From assembly GCA_913778505.1 (NCBI GenBank), contig CAJYWD010000008.1, positions 1 through 45,123 of the forward strand: a DNA stretch of 45,123 bases. The letters run 5' to 3'. The stretch is from an uncultured Chryseobacterium sp. GTDB taxonomy: Bacteria; Bacteroidota; Bacteroidia; Flavobacteriales; Weeksellaceae. The translations under genes and the position numbers were made by a program. Positions 27,078 through 34,592 of the stretch are shown here, one piece after another (positions within the stretch are counted from its first letter, which is position 1; the number at the start of each line of letters is the position of its first letter). The notes under the pieces are model-generated. The model did not search any database. It saw only the letters and a list, made by a program, of their open reading frames with translations, and was not told where the DNA came from.

Positions 27078-27089
27078 TTAACCGATTGC
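27078..27089. promoter_or_regulatory. Weak LacI-like half-site
   Basis: TTAACCGATTGC matches 9 of 12 bases of GCAATCGATTGC; the right half is perfect and the left degenerate. It lies about 195 bp upstream of the strong site for the next gene and could be an auxiliary operator. Confidence 0.3.
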
Positions 27090-27228
27090 GCAGATTTTTG
27101 GTTAAAATGGAGGAAGTTTAGTATCAGAAGTGTAAGTACTCAAGAATTTCAAGTGTTATTAAATTACGATAAATAAAGACTTTTCGTTGATTGAAAGAAT
27201 TATTAATATTAAATTAAAAAAAATTTGT

Positions 27229-27259
27229 TTTGGAATTGAATAATAATTTTATATTAGAA
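27229..27259 (+). promoter_or_regulatory. Candidate promoter for paralogue B
   Basis: TTTG at 27229-27232 and TATATTAG at 27250-27257 are separated by 17 bp. The element AATTTTATATTAGAA (27245-27259) is shared with 26076-26090. Confidence 0.45.
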
Positions 27260-27283
27260 CCATGAAAATATTACATCAATGAG

Positions 27284-27297
27284 TGTAATCGATTGCA
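27284..27297. promoter_or_regulatory. LacI-type operator upstream of paralogue B
   Basis: TGTAATCGATTGCA, identical to the kduI-side site, lies 38 bp upstream of the ATG at 27335 and about 26 bp after the promoter-like element. It overlaps the start of a spurious upstream extension of the ORF. Confidence 0.75.
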
Positions 27298-27334
27298 TAA
27301 GAAATTAAACAAACAATTAATAAACTACTCTATT

Positions 27335-28114
27335 ATGAAAAAATCATTACTTATTGGCGCCATCGCTGTGGTTGCATTCATGAATAACTTCAAAGCTCAG
27401 ACCACCTGGGACTTCTCTTCATCAGCATGGCCGGTAACGGCGGGTGAAACAGCGGCTACGTTAAAGAATAATATTGCCTTGGTTCCCGGTCCTGAAACGG
27501 TGTTGAATTTTGCACAGGTGGAAGCGAACTCTGCTACGTTTCCAGATTTTGTTGCAACCAAGCGTTTTAAACTCAACGGTGGCGGTTATGCATCGACTGG
27601 TGTGAACACCACGCCTACACAGCGTTACCTTTATTTCAGAGTTAACGGAAATTCAGAAATCAAAATTTCTTATAAGAACGGCGGTGGAGGCGACCGTACG
27701 CTTTATATTGGAACAGGTACGGAAGTTCTTGCATTTAACAAATATTCCAATTCTACGGATCCTTTGACGTTTACCTATCAGTATGTAGGTCCTGCAAGAG
27801 ATATTTATGTGTACGGTGATTCGGCTATCAATCTTTACAGGATGTCTGCTACCAATGTTGGAACTACCACTCTTAGTGTCAATGATGTGACTAAAACTAT
27901 GAAGACTAAAGTCTATGCAATCGGTAACACCATTCATGTATCTGATCTGGATGCGAAGAATACCGAGGTGAATGTCTACACGGCTACAGGATCTTTGGTT
28001 AAAAAAATCAATACTTCTGCAGATGCTCAATTCGAGATCAATACGAAAGGTGTCTACATTGTGAACGTAAAATCTTCAGCGGGCGCCAAGTCTGTGAAAG
28101 TTTTGGTGAACTAA
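27335..28114 (+). CDS. Small T9SS-exported protein, TWDFS family, paralogue B
   Basis: Not recognised as a named family. It has 259 residues from ATG 27335; the in-frame extension to 27293 starts inside the operator and was rejected. Signal peptide ends near NNFKAQ (~21). The beta-rich domain begins TTWDFSS and shares with paralogue A the ordered blocks TKRFKL, RYLYFRV, a Gly-rich stretch before DRTLYI, and a closing GDSAINLYRM. It ends in a T9SS type A sorting domain (VNVYTATGSLVKKIN to VKVLVN). It is flanked by its own operator and terminator, so it can be made at high level alone. A non-catalytic surface pectin-binding role is inferred from homology to the PL1 module. Confidence 0.85.
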   Translation: MKKSLLIGAIAVVAFMNNFKAQTTWDFSSSAWPVTAGETAATLKNNIALVPGPETVLNFAQVEANSATFPDFVATKRFKLNGGGYASTGVNTTPTQRYLYFRVNGNSEIKISYKNGGGGDRTLYIGTGTEVLAFNKYSNSTDPLTFTYQYVGPARDIYVYGDSAINLYRMSATNVGTTTLSVNDVTKTMKTKVYAIGNTIHVSDLDAKNTEVNVYTATGSLVKKINTSADAQFEINTKGVYIVNVKSSAGAKSVKVLVN

Positions 28115-28170
28115 GAGGTCGCTTTCAAGGATCCAATTAAAAATTAATGTAAAGTTAAATTTTTCATACA

Positions 28171-28207
28171 AAAGTTTGATGACGTCATACTCATCAAACT
28201 TTTTTTT
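28171..28207 (+). terminator. Intrinsic terminator after paralogue B
   Basis: AAAGTTTGATGA (28171-28182) pairs perfectly with TCATCAAACTTT (28191-28202), followed by a run of T. It is 57 bp after the stop codon. Confidence 0.85.
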
Positions 28208-28278
28208 ACCCTTTTTTATCATTAATTTATTTTTAAGAAACTAATAATCAGTAATATATAAAATTTATTATTGAATCA

Positions 28279-29586
28279 ATGAAAAAAATAATCCTTATCA
28301 GCACTATGCTGATTTCAATGTTCGGAACAGCACTCAGCGCACAATGTACAGTCACGGGCTGGGCTTCTACCAATGGTGTCAGCGGAGGTGGAAATGCCAC
28401 TCCCACAGTGGTGACAACGTATGCAGAATTGAGAGCCGCTGTCAACAGTGCAACGGTGAAAGTGATCTACGTATCAGGACAGATTACCTTTCCGAATGGC
28501 GGAAGGCTGACGCTTAACAATCAGACCAATAAATCCATTATCGGGCTGGCAGGCGCCAGGTTGATTTCGATAGATCTCTCTGCCGGAGGTTCCGGAATAT
28601 TGACCTTGAAGAACAGCTCTAATGTCCTTATTAAAAATATCACCTTCGAAGGACCTGGCGCTTACGACGTAGATGGCAACGATAATATGACGATTGACAA
28701 TTGTACCAATGTTTGGGTAGATCATTGCACGTTTCAGGATGCATTGGACGGAAACCTGGACATCAAGAATGGCTCGGATCTTATTTCCATCACTTGGACC
28801 AAGTTTGAATATCTGAAAGCACCGATCCCGGGAGGTTCCGGCGGAAGTAATGACCATAGATTCTCCAACCTTTTCGGCTCATCGGACAGTGATACCCAGG
28901 ATGACGGAAAGCTTAGAATCACGATGCAGTATTGCTGGTGGGCCAATGGCGTGCGCGAGAGAATGCCACGTGTGCGATATGGCAAGGTGCATCTGGTGAA
29001 TAATTATTTTAATAGTTCGGTAAGCAATTATTGTATATATGCCGGATATAAAGCGAATCTGCTGATTGAGGGAAATTATTTTGAAGGCGTCAAAAATCCG
29101 ATCCGGTTGGAAACAGGTAATTTTACGGCAGCGCAGTCCGTGGACAATACTTTTGTCGGAACATCCGGGACTTCTAGCGGATCTGGCACTGCTTTCATCC
29201 CACCTTACACGCTTGACAAGATTGCATCTCAGGATGTGAAGCAAACCGTAATGGCCGGCGCAGGTGCAGCGCTTCTTCAGCCTACAGACTGCCTGGTTTT
29301 GGGAACAAAAGAATTTACTAAAAGCCTTTCTTCTGCGTCATTTTATCCCAATCCTGCATCGGAAACTATTTCGCTGAAAGTGGCGTCGGAAAATGCGGGA
29401 AAGCCCATTGTCATTTCTGTGACAGATTTTTCCGGAAAATCGGAAGGTCTGATTTACAAAGGTATCCTTTCAAAAGGCGAGAATGTCATTAAGTCAATTC
29501 CGCTGACTGGTATTGGAAAAGGCGTAAAGCTTATCGAGGTGAGGACCGACTCAGAATCTTTCGTGCAGAAAGTCATCATCAAATAA
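28279..29586 (+). CDS. PL1 pectate lyase with T9SS sorting domain, second copy
   Basis: Beta-elimination of polygalacturonate outside the cell. The 435 residues have a signal peptide (GTALSAQ, ~23), a PL1 beta-helix (about 30-330) and a T9SS sorting domain from SFYPNPASETISLKV (~355). PL1 motifs: VWVDHCTFQDALDGNLDI (~148-165, calcium-binding acids) and RERMPRVRYGKVHLVNNYF (~224-243, RxPxxR catalytic Arg). It is simpler than the PL1 at 15634, with no Fn3-like or C-terminal binding module. The multidomain CE8 starts 36 bp after it, so the pair forms one transcript. No LacI-type palindrome is seen in front of it. Confidence 0.93.
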   Translation: MKKIILISTMLISMFGTALSAQCTVTGWASTNGVSGGGNATPTVVTTYAELRAAVNSATVKVIYVSGQITFPNGGRLTLNNQTNKSIIGLAGARLISIDLSAGGSGILTLKNSSNVLIKNITFEGPGAYDVDGNDNMTIDNCTNVWVDHCTFQDALDGNLDIKNGSDLISITWTKFEYLKAPIPGGSGGSNDHRFSNLFGSSDSDTQDDGKLRITMQYCWWANGVRERMPRVRYGKVHLVNNYFNSSVSNYCIYAGYKANLLIEGNYFEGVKNPIRLETGNFTAAQSVDNTFVGTSGTSSGSGTAFIPPYTLDKIASQDVKQTVMAGAGAALLQPTDCLVLGTKEFTKSLSSASFYPNPASETISLKVASENAGKPIVISVTDFSGKSEGLIYKGILSKGENVIKSIPLTGIGKGVKLIEVRTDSESFVQKVIIK

Positions 29587-29622
29587 ACCACGATTCAAAA
29601 CTAACTACTAATCTTAACTACT

Positions 29623-32262
29623 ATGAAAAAAAATCTGATTCTTCCTGCGGCGCTGTTCAGTGCTGCAATGTTTTTCGGCATCGGCAAGAATGTTTCTTTT
29701 TTTTCGGATGCTATGGATTACATTTCCGCCAAGCCGGTTTCGGCTGTGATGGCGGATGTTGCAACTCACGGATCATCCAAAAAATATTCAAAACGTCTGG
29801 AAGCTACTGCGGCCTCTGTAAACTGGCCACTCACGAATGATGTTACCACCAAATCGCTGGAAGGCAACCTGGAATCCGGGCTTAGCTTTCCGACAACTGT
29901 TCTCAAAACTGAACTGAATGCCAAAGTAGACTTCACCGGCGACGGTGTTGCGGATACTAATATCGTCTTTTTTCAGTACACCGGAACCAATACCAACTCT
30001 TGGACCGGTACCGGAAGCACCACCGTAATCGATGATAATAAATTTGTTCAGTTTGATGTTAATGCAACCAATGGCGGCACATTCACGATAAAAAAAGTAG
30101 AAGCCTTAGTGGGCGGAGCAGGAACCAGTAATATGTACTATCAGGCTTTTTACAGTCTTAATCCCGATTTCTCGGACAAAGTTCAAATTAAGTCTGCTAC
30201 CCAGCTGACACCCAGCGGACGCTCTCAGGTTCTGGATGTGACATTGGCTACACCGGTTGTGATCTCAGGTGCTCAGAAGTTTTATGTACGTTTTTATCCC
30301 TATTTGAAAGATGCAACTACCGGTAAACAGTTTGCTTTGAGAAATGTTAAAATTTCCGGAACGATGGAAGGTGCGGTGGCCAATCCTGCTACAGTTTCTA
30401 CTTCGGCCGTTTCATCAATTTCTACGACTACAGCCAAAACTGGTGGAACCATTTCCAGCAACGGTGGTGGCACCGTTACGGAAAGTGGCGTGGTGTGGAG
30501 TACCAATCAGAATCCTACAACTGCAGATTCCAAAACCACGGAGAACGCTACCAGCGGTGCCTACGTAAGTTCTTTATCAGGGCTGAGTCCTGCTACAACA
30601 TACTATGTGCGCGCTTATGCGACCAATTCAGCCGGTACTTCTTATGGCCCGGAGGTGAGTTTTACAACATTGGCAAGCATTGTAGCGCCCACAGTGACTA
30701 TCGTTTCCCAATCTCAGGTGACGAACAAGTCATTTGTCATTACGGGTAATGTTACCGATTGGGGCGGTGCGGATGTGACCGAGCGCGGCATTGTGTATTC
30801 TACCACAGCAGATCCCACTTTGCAAAACGCTACAAAAATAGCGACAGGTGCAGGCTTGGGACAGTTTTCTTCCTATGCTTACGGCGTGGCACCGGCTACA
30901 TTGTATTACGTTAAAACCTATGCAATCAATTCTGCGGGAACAGCCTATGGTAGCCAGGCAACAGTAACTACCAAGGCAACAGATCCTGAAGTCATTAAAA
31001 CGATTGCCAAGGATGGCACCGGCGATTATGCTACCGTTCAGGCTGCTTTTGATGCCGTGCCGGACAATTACACCGGAAGATGGATCATCCACATCAAGCC
31101 TGGTACATACACAGAAAGACCGACACTGGCTCAGAATAAGACCAATGTTTTCCTGATTGGTGATGATGCAGATACCACAATCATTACCAATAATATTTCT
31201 GCCGGTGACATCAATCCGGATACAGGCTCTGCGTACGGAACTTCGCTTTCTCAAACCATGGCGATATTCGGGAATGATTTTACGGCTTCAAAAATCACCA
31301 TTGCCAACACTTTCGTGAACTCTGCAGCCAATACACAGATCAACTCTTCTACCCAAGCTGTAGCGCTCAAAACACAGGGAGACCGTCAGGCTTTCTACGA
31401 TTGCAAAATCAAAGGCTATCAGGATACGTACCTCGGCAACAGCATCGGCAGGGCTTATTTTAAAAATTGCTATATTGCAGGTAATGTTGACTTTATTTTT
31501 GGTCGTCAGACTGTAGTTTTCGACCAGTGTACAACCTATATCAACAGGAATAACAGTGTGGTAACAGCGCCTTCTACAGAAGTTACGACCAAATTCGGAT
31601 TCGTGTTCCTAGATTGTAATTTAACGGTTCCTGCAGCGGGAACGTTGGATTTCAACGGCACGGCGATCAGTAATTTCCATTTCGGAAGAGCATGGCAAAA
31701 TACGCCTAAATCAGCGTTCATACGTTGTGCAACACCATCAATGCTTAATCCTGCAGGCTGGACGACGCCGATCAATGGCGTGCTGCCGGTAACATTTGTA
31801 GAATACGGTAATACCGGTGATGGTGCAACGCCCGAAAGGCTGGCGCAGAGAGCGAATGGCGGAGTAGTATTGACTCAGGCAGAATCGTTACCATATACCG
31901 TTGCGAACGTTTTCAAAAAAGATACAGATCCTTCTTTCTTTTTCGATTGGATGCCGGAGTCTTCTGTCAATATTGAATTTCCGACATTGGCTGTCAACAA
32001 TGTTCAGAATAGCAGAACGCAGGTTTATCCAAATCCGTTTTCCGATCATTTCACCATTGCTTTTGATCAGAAATCCAGCTCAGATGTAACGTTGTTGATT
32101 TATGATGCTAATGGAAGAGTCGTTAAAACTTTGAGAAAGACGGCTGAAAAGGCGGGACAGAAAGTCTGGACTATTGCAGCTGATGATTTGAAGTCTGGTT
32201 TGTACTTCTATAATCTGAAGTACAATGGCGGAGAACTCAGCGGCAAGCTTATCAGAAAATAA
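29623..32262 (+). CDS. Multidomain pectin methylesterase (CE8) with T9SS sorting domain
   Basis: Demethylates pectin at the surface or outside the cell. The 879 residues show: signal-like N-terminus (to about 25); an N-terminal beta-rich region of unknown type (about 60-250); two fibronectin-III-like modules (about 255-350 and 352-450), each with a TYYVRAYATNSAGTSYG- or LYYVKTYAINSAGTAYG-like strand; a CE8 domain from KTIAKDGTGDYATVQAAF (~456) with QAVALKTQG, GYQDTYLG, VDFIFGRQ and HFGRAWQNT, the last replacing the usual LGRPW; and a T9SS type A domain (about 789-879, TQVYPNPFSDHF). It is cotranscribed with the second PL1, pairing demethylation with cleavage outside the cell. Confidence 0.92.
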   Translation: MKKNLILPAALFSAAMFFGIGKNVSFFSDAMDYISAKPVSAVMADVATHGSSKKYSKRLEATAASVNWPLTNDVTTKSLEGNLESGLSFPTTVLKTELNAKVDFTGDGVADTNIVFFQYTGTNTNSWTGTGSTTVIDDNKFVQFDVNATNGGTFTIKKVEALVGGAGTSNMYYQAFYSLNPDFSDKVQIKSATQLTPSGRSQVLDVTLATPVVISGAQKFYVRFYPYLKDATTGKQFALRNVKISGTMEGAVANPATVSTSAVSSISTTTAKTGGTISSNGGGTVTESGVVWSTNQNPTTADSKTTENATSGAYVSSLSGLSPATTYYVRAYATNSAGTSYGPEVSFTTLASIVAPTVTIVSQSQVTNKSFVITGNVTDWGGADVTERGIVYSTTADPTLQNATKIATGAGLGQFSSYAYGVAPATLYYVKTYAINSAGTAYGSQATVTTKATDPEVIKTIAKDGTGDYATVQAAFDAVPDNYTGRWIIHIKPGTYTERPTLAQNKTNVFLIGDDADTTIITNNISAGDINPDTGSAYGTSLSQTMAIFGNDFTASKITIANTFVNSAANTQINSSTQAVALKTQGDRQAFYDCKIKGYQDTYLGNSIGRAYFKNCYIAGNVDFIFGRQTVVFDQCTTYINRNNSVVTAPSTEVTTKFGFVFLDCNLTVPAAGTLDFNGTAISNFHFGRAWQNTPKSAFIRCATPSMLNPAGWTTPINGVLPVTFVEYGNTGDGATPERLAQRANGGVVLTQAESLPYTVANVFKKDTDPSFFFDWMPESSVNIEFPTLAVNNVQNSRTQVYPNPFSDHFTIAFDQKSSSDVTLLIYDANGRVVKTLRKTAEKAGQKVWTIAADDLKSGLYFYNLKYNGGELSGKLIRK

Positions 32263-32270
32263 ATCATGAT

Positions 32271-32309
32271 AAGAAAACTGTTTCCGGCGCTGTCGGAAAC
32301 AGTTTTCTT
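32271..32309 (+). terminator. Strong hairpin after the PL1-CE8 pair
   Basis: AAGAAAACTGTTTCCG (32271-32286) pairs perfectly with its complement at 32294-32309 around a 7-base loop. It lacks a T-tract after it (A-run instead), but the stem itself ends T-rich. Probably the terminator before the LacI gene. Confidence 0.6.
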
Positions 32310-32416
32310 AAAAAAAAGTGCGCATTAATCCATGAAAAGATTTTGGACCGAAAGCCTTTCTATCGCGTAATATTTTATTATATTTACAACAAACAAGTAA
32401 TCATCACACTGCTTCT

Positions 32417-33445
32417 ATGACTAAAAAAAACACGACGATATACGACATTTCCAAAAAGCTGAATGTGAGTGTGGCCACGGTTTCCCGTGCGCTGAACAAT
32501 CATCCCAGAATCAGCCAGGAAACCAAGGAGCTGGTGATGGCCGCGGCTAAGGAAATGAACTATAAGCAGAATAATCTGGCCAAAGCCCTCAAAAGTGGTG
32601 AAACCAAAACGGTAGGTGTGATTGTTCCTTATATCAATACCAATTTCTTCTCGTCGGTAATCCGCGGACTTGAAGAGGAATTGTCACCGCATGGCTACCG
32701 CGTCATCATTTGCCAGAGTCACGATGATGCTGCAGTGGAGAAGAAGCAGCTGAACACCCTGCTCCACACGCAGGTGGATTGCATTTTTATTTCCATTTCA
32801 AGAAATACCTCGGATATGGAGTACGTCAAAAAAATCCTGACCACTACCAACACACCGATTATTTTCTTCGACAGGAAAAAAGATATTCCCGGCATCAGCA
32901 CCATCACCATCGATGACCATCGCGGCGCTTACGCAGCTACTGAACATCTGATTCAGCAAGGCTATAGAAATATCTACCATTTTGCGGGTGATCAGAATCT
33001 GGAAATCTATCAGAACCGTCTCAATGGCTACACGGATGCGCTCAGAGATCATAATTTGCCTGTCGTTAAAGAAAATATCATTAAGACAGGAAGCTCTATT
33101 GAAGAAGGTATCAGCGCCATGAAAGCCATTTGGAAACGAAAGATAAAGCCTGATGCTATCTTTTCTGCGAGTGATTTCACTGCGCTTGGGGCGTGTAAGG
33201 AGATTAAGAATCTGAAAATTAAGATTCCTGAAGAAATAGGCGTAATCGGTTTCAGTAATGAGCCGTTTACACAGTTTATGGAATTGTCCATCAGTTCTGT
33301 GGATCAGACGCCAGTAATGATGGGCAAGATTTCCGGCAACGTCTTTCTGGAGAGCATCAAGGATAACCATTCCGGCATTACCATAGAAAAAAAGCTGGTA
33401 TTGGCGCCCACGCTCTGCGTGCGGCAGTCATCCAAAAGAAAGTAG
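32417..33445 (+). CDS. LacI-family transcriptional regulator of the pectin locus
   Basis: A DNA-binding repressor/activator of 342 residues. The N-terminal helix-turn-helix (about 5-25, TIYDISKKLNVSVATVSRAL) and hinge helix (NLAKALKSGETKTVGVIVP, about 52-70) are canonical. A periplasmic-binding-like effector domain follows, with FFSSVIRGLEEEL, PDAIFSASDFTALGACKEI and IGVIGFSNEPFTQFMELSISSVDQ. Effector is unknown; KDG, galacturonate or a disaccharide would fit. The TGCAATCGATTGCA-like palindromes of the window have the central CG and symmetry normal for LacI operators, and this is the only such regulator here. No site of that kind is seen before its own gene. An efficient terminator follows it. 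Confidence 0.92.
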   Translation: MTKKNTTIYDISKKLNVSVATVSRALNNHPRISQETKELVMAAAKEMNYKQNNLAKALKSGETKTVGVIVPYINTNFFSSVIRGLEEELSPHGYRVIICQSHDDAAVEKKQLNTLLHTQVDCIFISISRNTSDMEYVKKILTTTNTPIIFFDRKKDIPGISTITIDDHRGAYAATEHLIQQGYRNIYHFAGDQNLEIYQNRLNGYTDALRDHNLPVVKENIIKTGSSIEEGISAMKAIWKRKIKPDAIFSASDFTALGACKEIKNLKIKIPEEIGVIGFSNEPFTQFMELSISSVDQTPVMMGKISGNVFLESIKDNHSGITIEKKLVLAPTLCVRQSSKRK

Positions 33446-33447
33446 AA

Positions 33448-33475
33448 AATGCCCCGAAAATCCGGGGCATTTTTT
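33448..33475. terminator. Terminator after LacI gene (likely bidirectional)
   Basis: AATGCCCCG and CGGGGCATT (33448-33456 and 33463-33471) pair perfectly around 6 bases, followed by TTTT on plus and preceded by AAAA, so it can act on both strands. It touches the stop codon of the convergent gene. Confidence 0.88.
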
Positions 33476-33902
33476 ATCTCGTGAAGTGTAAATAAGTGTT
33501 ATCCGCTTTGCCGTCGCCGTCGTAATCCTGGCTTTCACTCAGCACAATAAGTTCGGTATCTTTGAGCGTCTTGACATTGAAATTCTGGTTATAATCATTA
33601 TAAGTCAGTGTCAGCAATCGCTGGGAAGTATTGTAAGTGTAGGACCCGTTGTAGGTGTCATTCATGCAGGTAGTTCCGATTCTTTCGCAAAGTGTCGCCG
33701 AGACTTTTCCGTCATTGGTAAAGGTAAAAGTAGTCTGAGCCTTGCAGGAGTTGGGAGTAATATACTCCGTGCGGCCATCGCTGTATCGCACCTCGCTTTT
33801 GTTAAGTTTCCAGGTTCCGAGTATGCTGGCTTCATCTTCGCCCTGTCTGCACGATGTTATGGCGATCATCAGGACTGAACATGACAGAATCAATTTTCTC
33901 AT
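33474..33902 (-). CDS. Lipocalin-like lipoprotein
   Basis: Small outer-membrane or periplasmic lipoprotein (142 residues); function unknown. The signal has lipobox IAITSCRQGED (Cys ~18). The mature part, LGTWKLNKSEVRYSDG..., then TFTFTNDGKVSA, GSYTYNTSQRLLTLTY and TELIVLSES, follows the beta-strand pattern of the lipocalin-like families common in Bacteroidota. It is convergent with the LacI gene and not obviously part of the pectin locus. It is related in pattern to the gene at 34078. Confidence 0.75.
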   Translation of the reverse strand: MRKLILSCSVLMIAITSCRQGEDEASILGTWKLNKSEVRYSDGRTEYITPNSCKAQTTFTFTNDGKVSATLCERIGTTCMNDTYNGSYTYNTSQRLLTLTYNDYNQNFNVKTLKDTELIVLSESQDYDGDGKADNTYLHFTR

Positions 33903-34077
33903 GGCAATAATTTTTTTTCAAGTTGTAAATTTAATAAAAAATAACGAGATTTTTTATTTAAATTAAATCAATAATAAATTTACATTAAATGATTTGAAAA
34001 AAAAGAAGGTGCTTTTGAGAAAAACTTAGTACGATTCAGCGATGATCGGTCTCCTTAGAGATTTTTTAAATCTAAAA

Positions 34078-34545
34078 TCAATACCGCTTTAAAGTAACTA
34101 CAGAACGATTTTTTACTGCATTGTGATTTTCATCCACATCATAGTATTCGTTGGCCAAATGGAGTTCTTTGTTCGTAAGATACTCTACAGTATAATCAGA
34201 ATAAATATAAGTAAAGTTAAAATGATTTTTTAGACGCAGTTGTTTGGTGCTCTTGTTATAGGAGTACTCGCCGCTTGCGGTGTCTAAAATTTCACATTGG
34301 TTATTCTTAGTTTCATAGTAGGTTATAGAAAACTGATCTTCTGTGAATGCGTATTTATTCTTGCTTTTGCAGCTGCCTTCGGGAATGTTCTCGGAGGAAA
34401 GTACGGAATTGTCTTTTCCTGAATAGATGGAGATATTAACCATTTTCCAGTTACCATAAAGAGAGTTGGATAATACCTCATCATCATCTTTTCTGCATGA
34501 GAGAACGGTGAGAGAAGCCCAGATTAATATCAAAATTTTTTTCAC
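34078..34545 (-). CDS. Lipocalin-like lipoprotein, probable GTG start
   Basis: A 155-residue small lipoprotein. An ATG at 34614 would extend it by 23 residues into the end of the ABC permease gene and give no sensible signal. The GTG at 34545 starts VKKILILIWASLTVLSCRKDDDE, a textbook lipoprotein signal with Cys at about residue 17, so that start was preferred. The mature domain (LYGNWKMVNISIY..., YAFTEDQFSITYYE, SGEYSYNKSTKQLRL) resembles the gene at 33474. Role unknown. It follows the ABC permease by 47 bp on the same strand and may share its transcript. Confidence 0.7.
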   Translation of the reverse strand: MKKILILIWASLTVLSCRKDDDEVLSNSLYGNWKMVNISIYSGKDNSVLSSENIPEGSCKSKNKYAFTEDQFSITYYETKNNQCEILDTASGEYSYNKSTKQLRLKNHFNFTYIYSDYTVEYLTNKELHLANEYYDVDENHNAVKNRSVVTLKRY

Positions 34546-34592
34546 GGTATTAATTTTCCGCAAATAAACTAAATATAATTCGGGTAGGAAAA

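Noticed and set aside
1-33445. Recent horizontal transfer of the whole locus
   Set aside because: No integrase, transposase, tRNA-flanked junction or obvious base-composition change was seen at either end; the left end lies outside the window.
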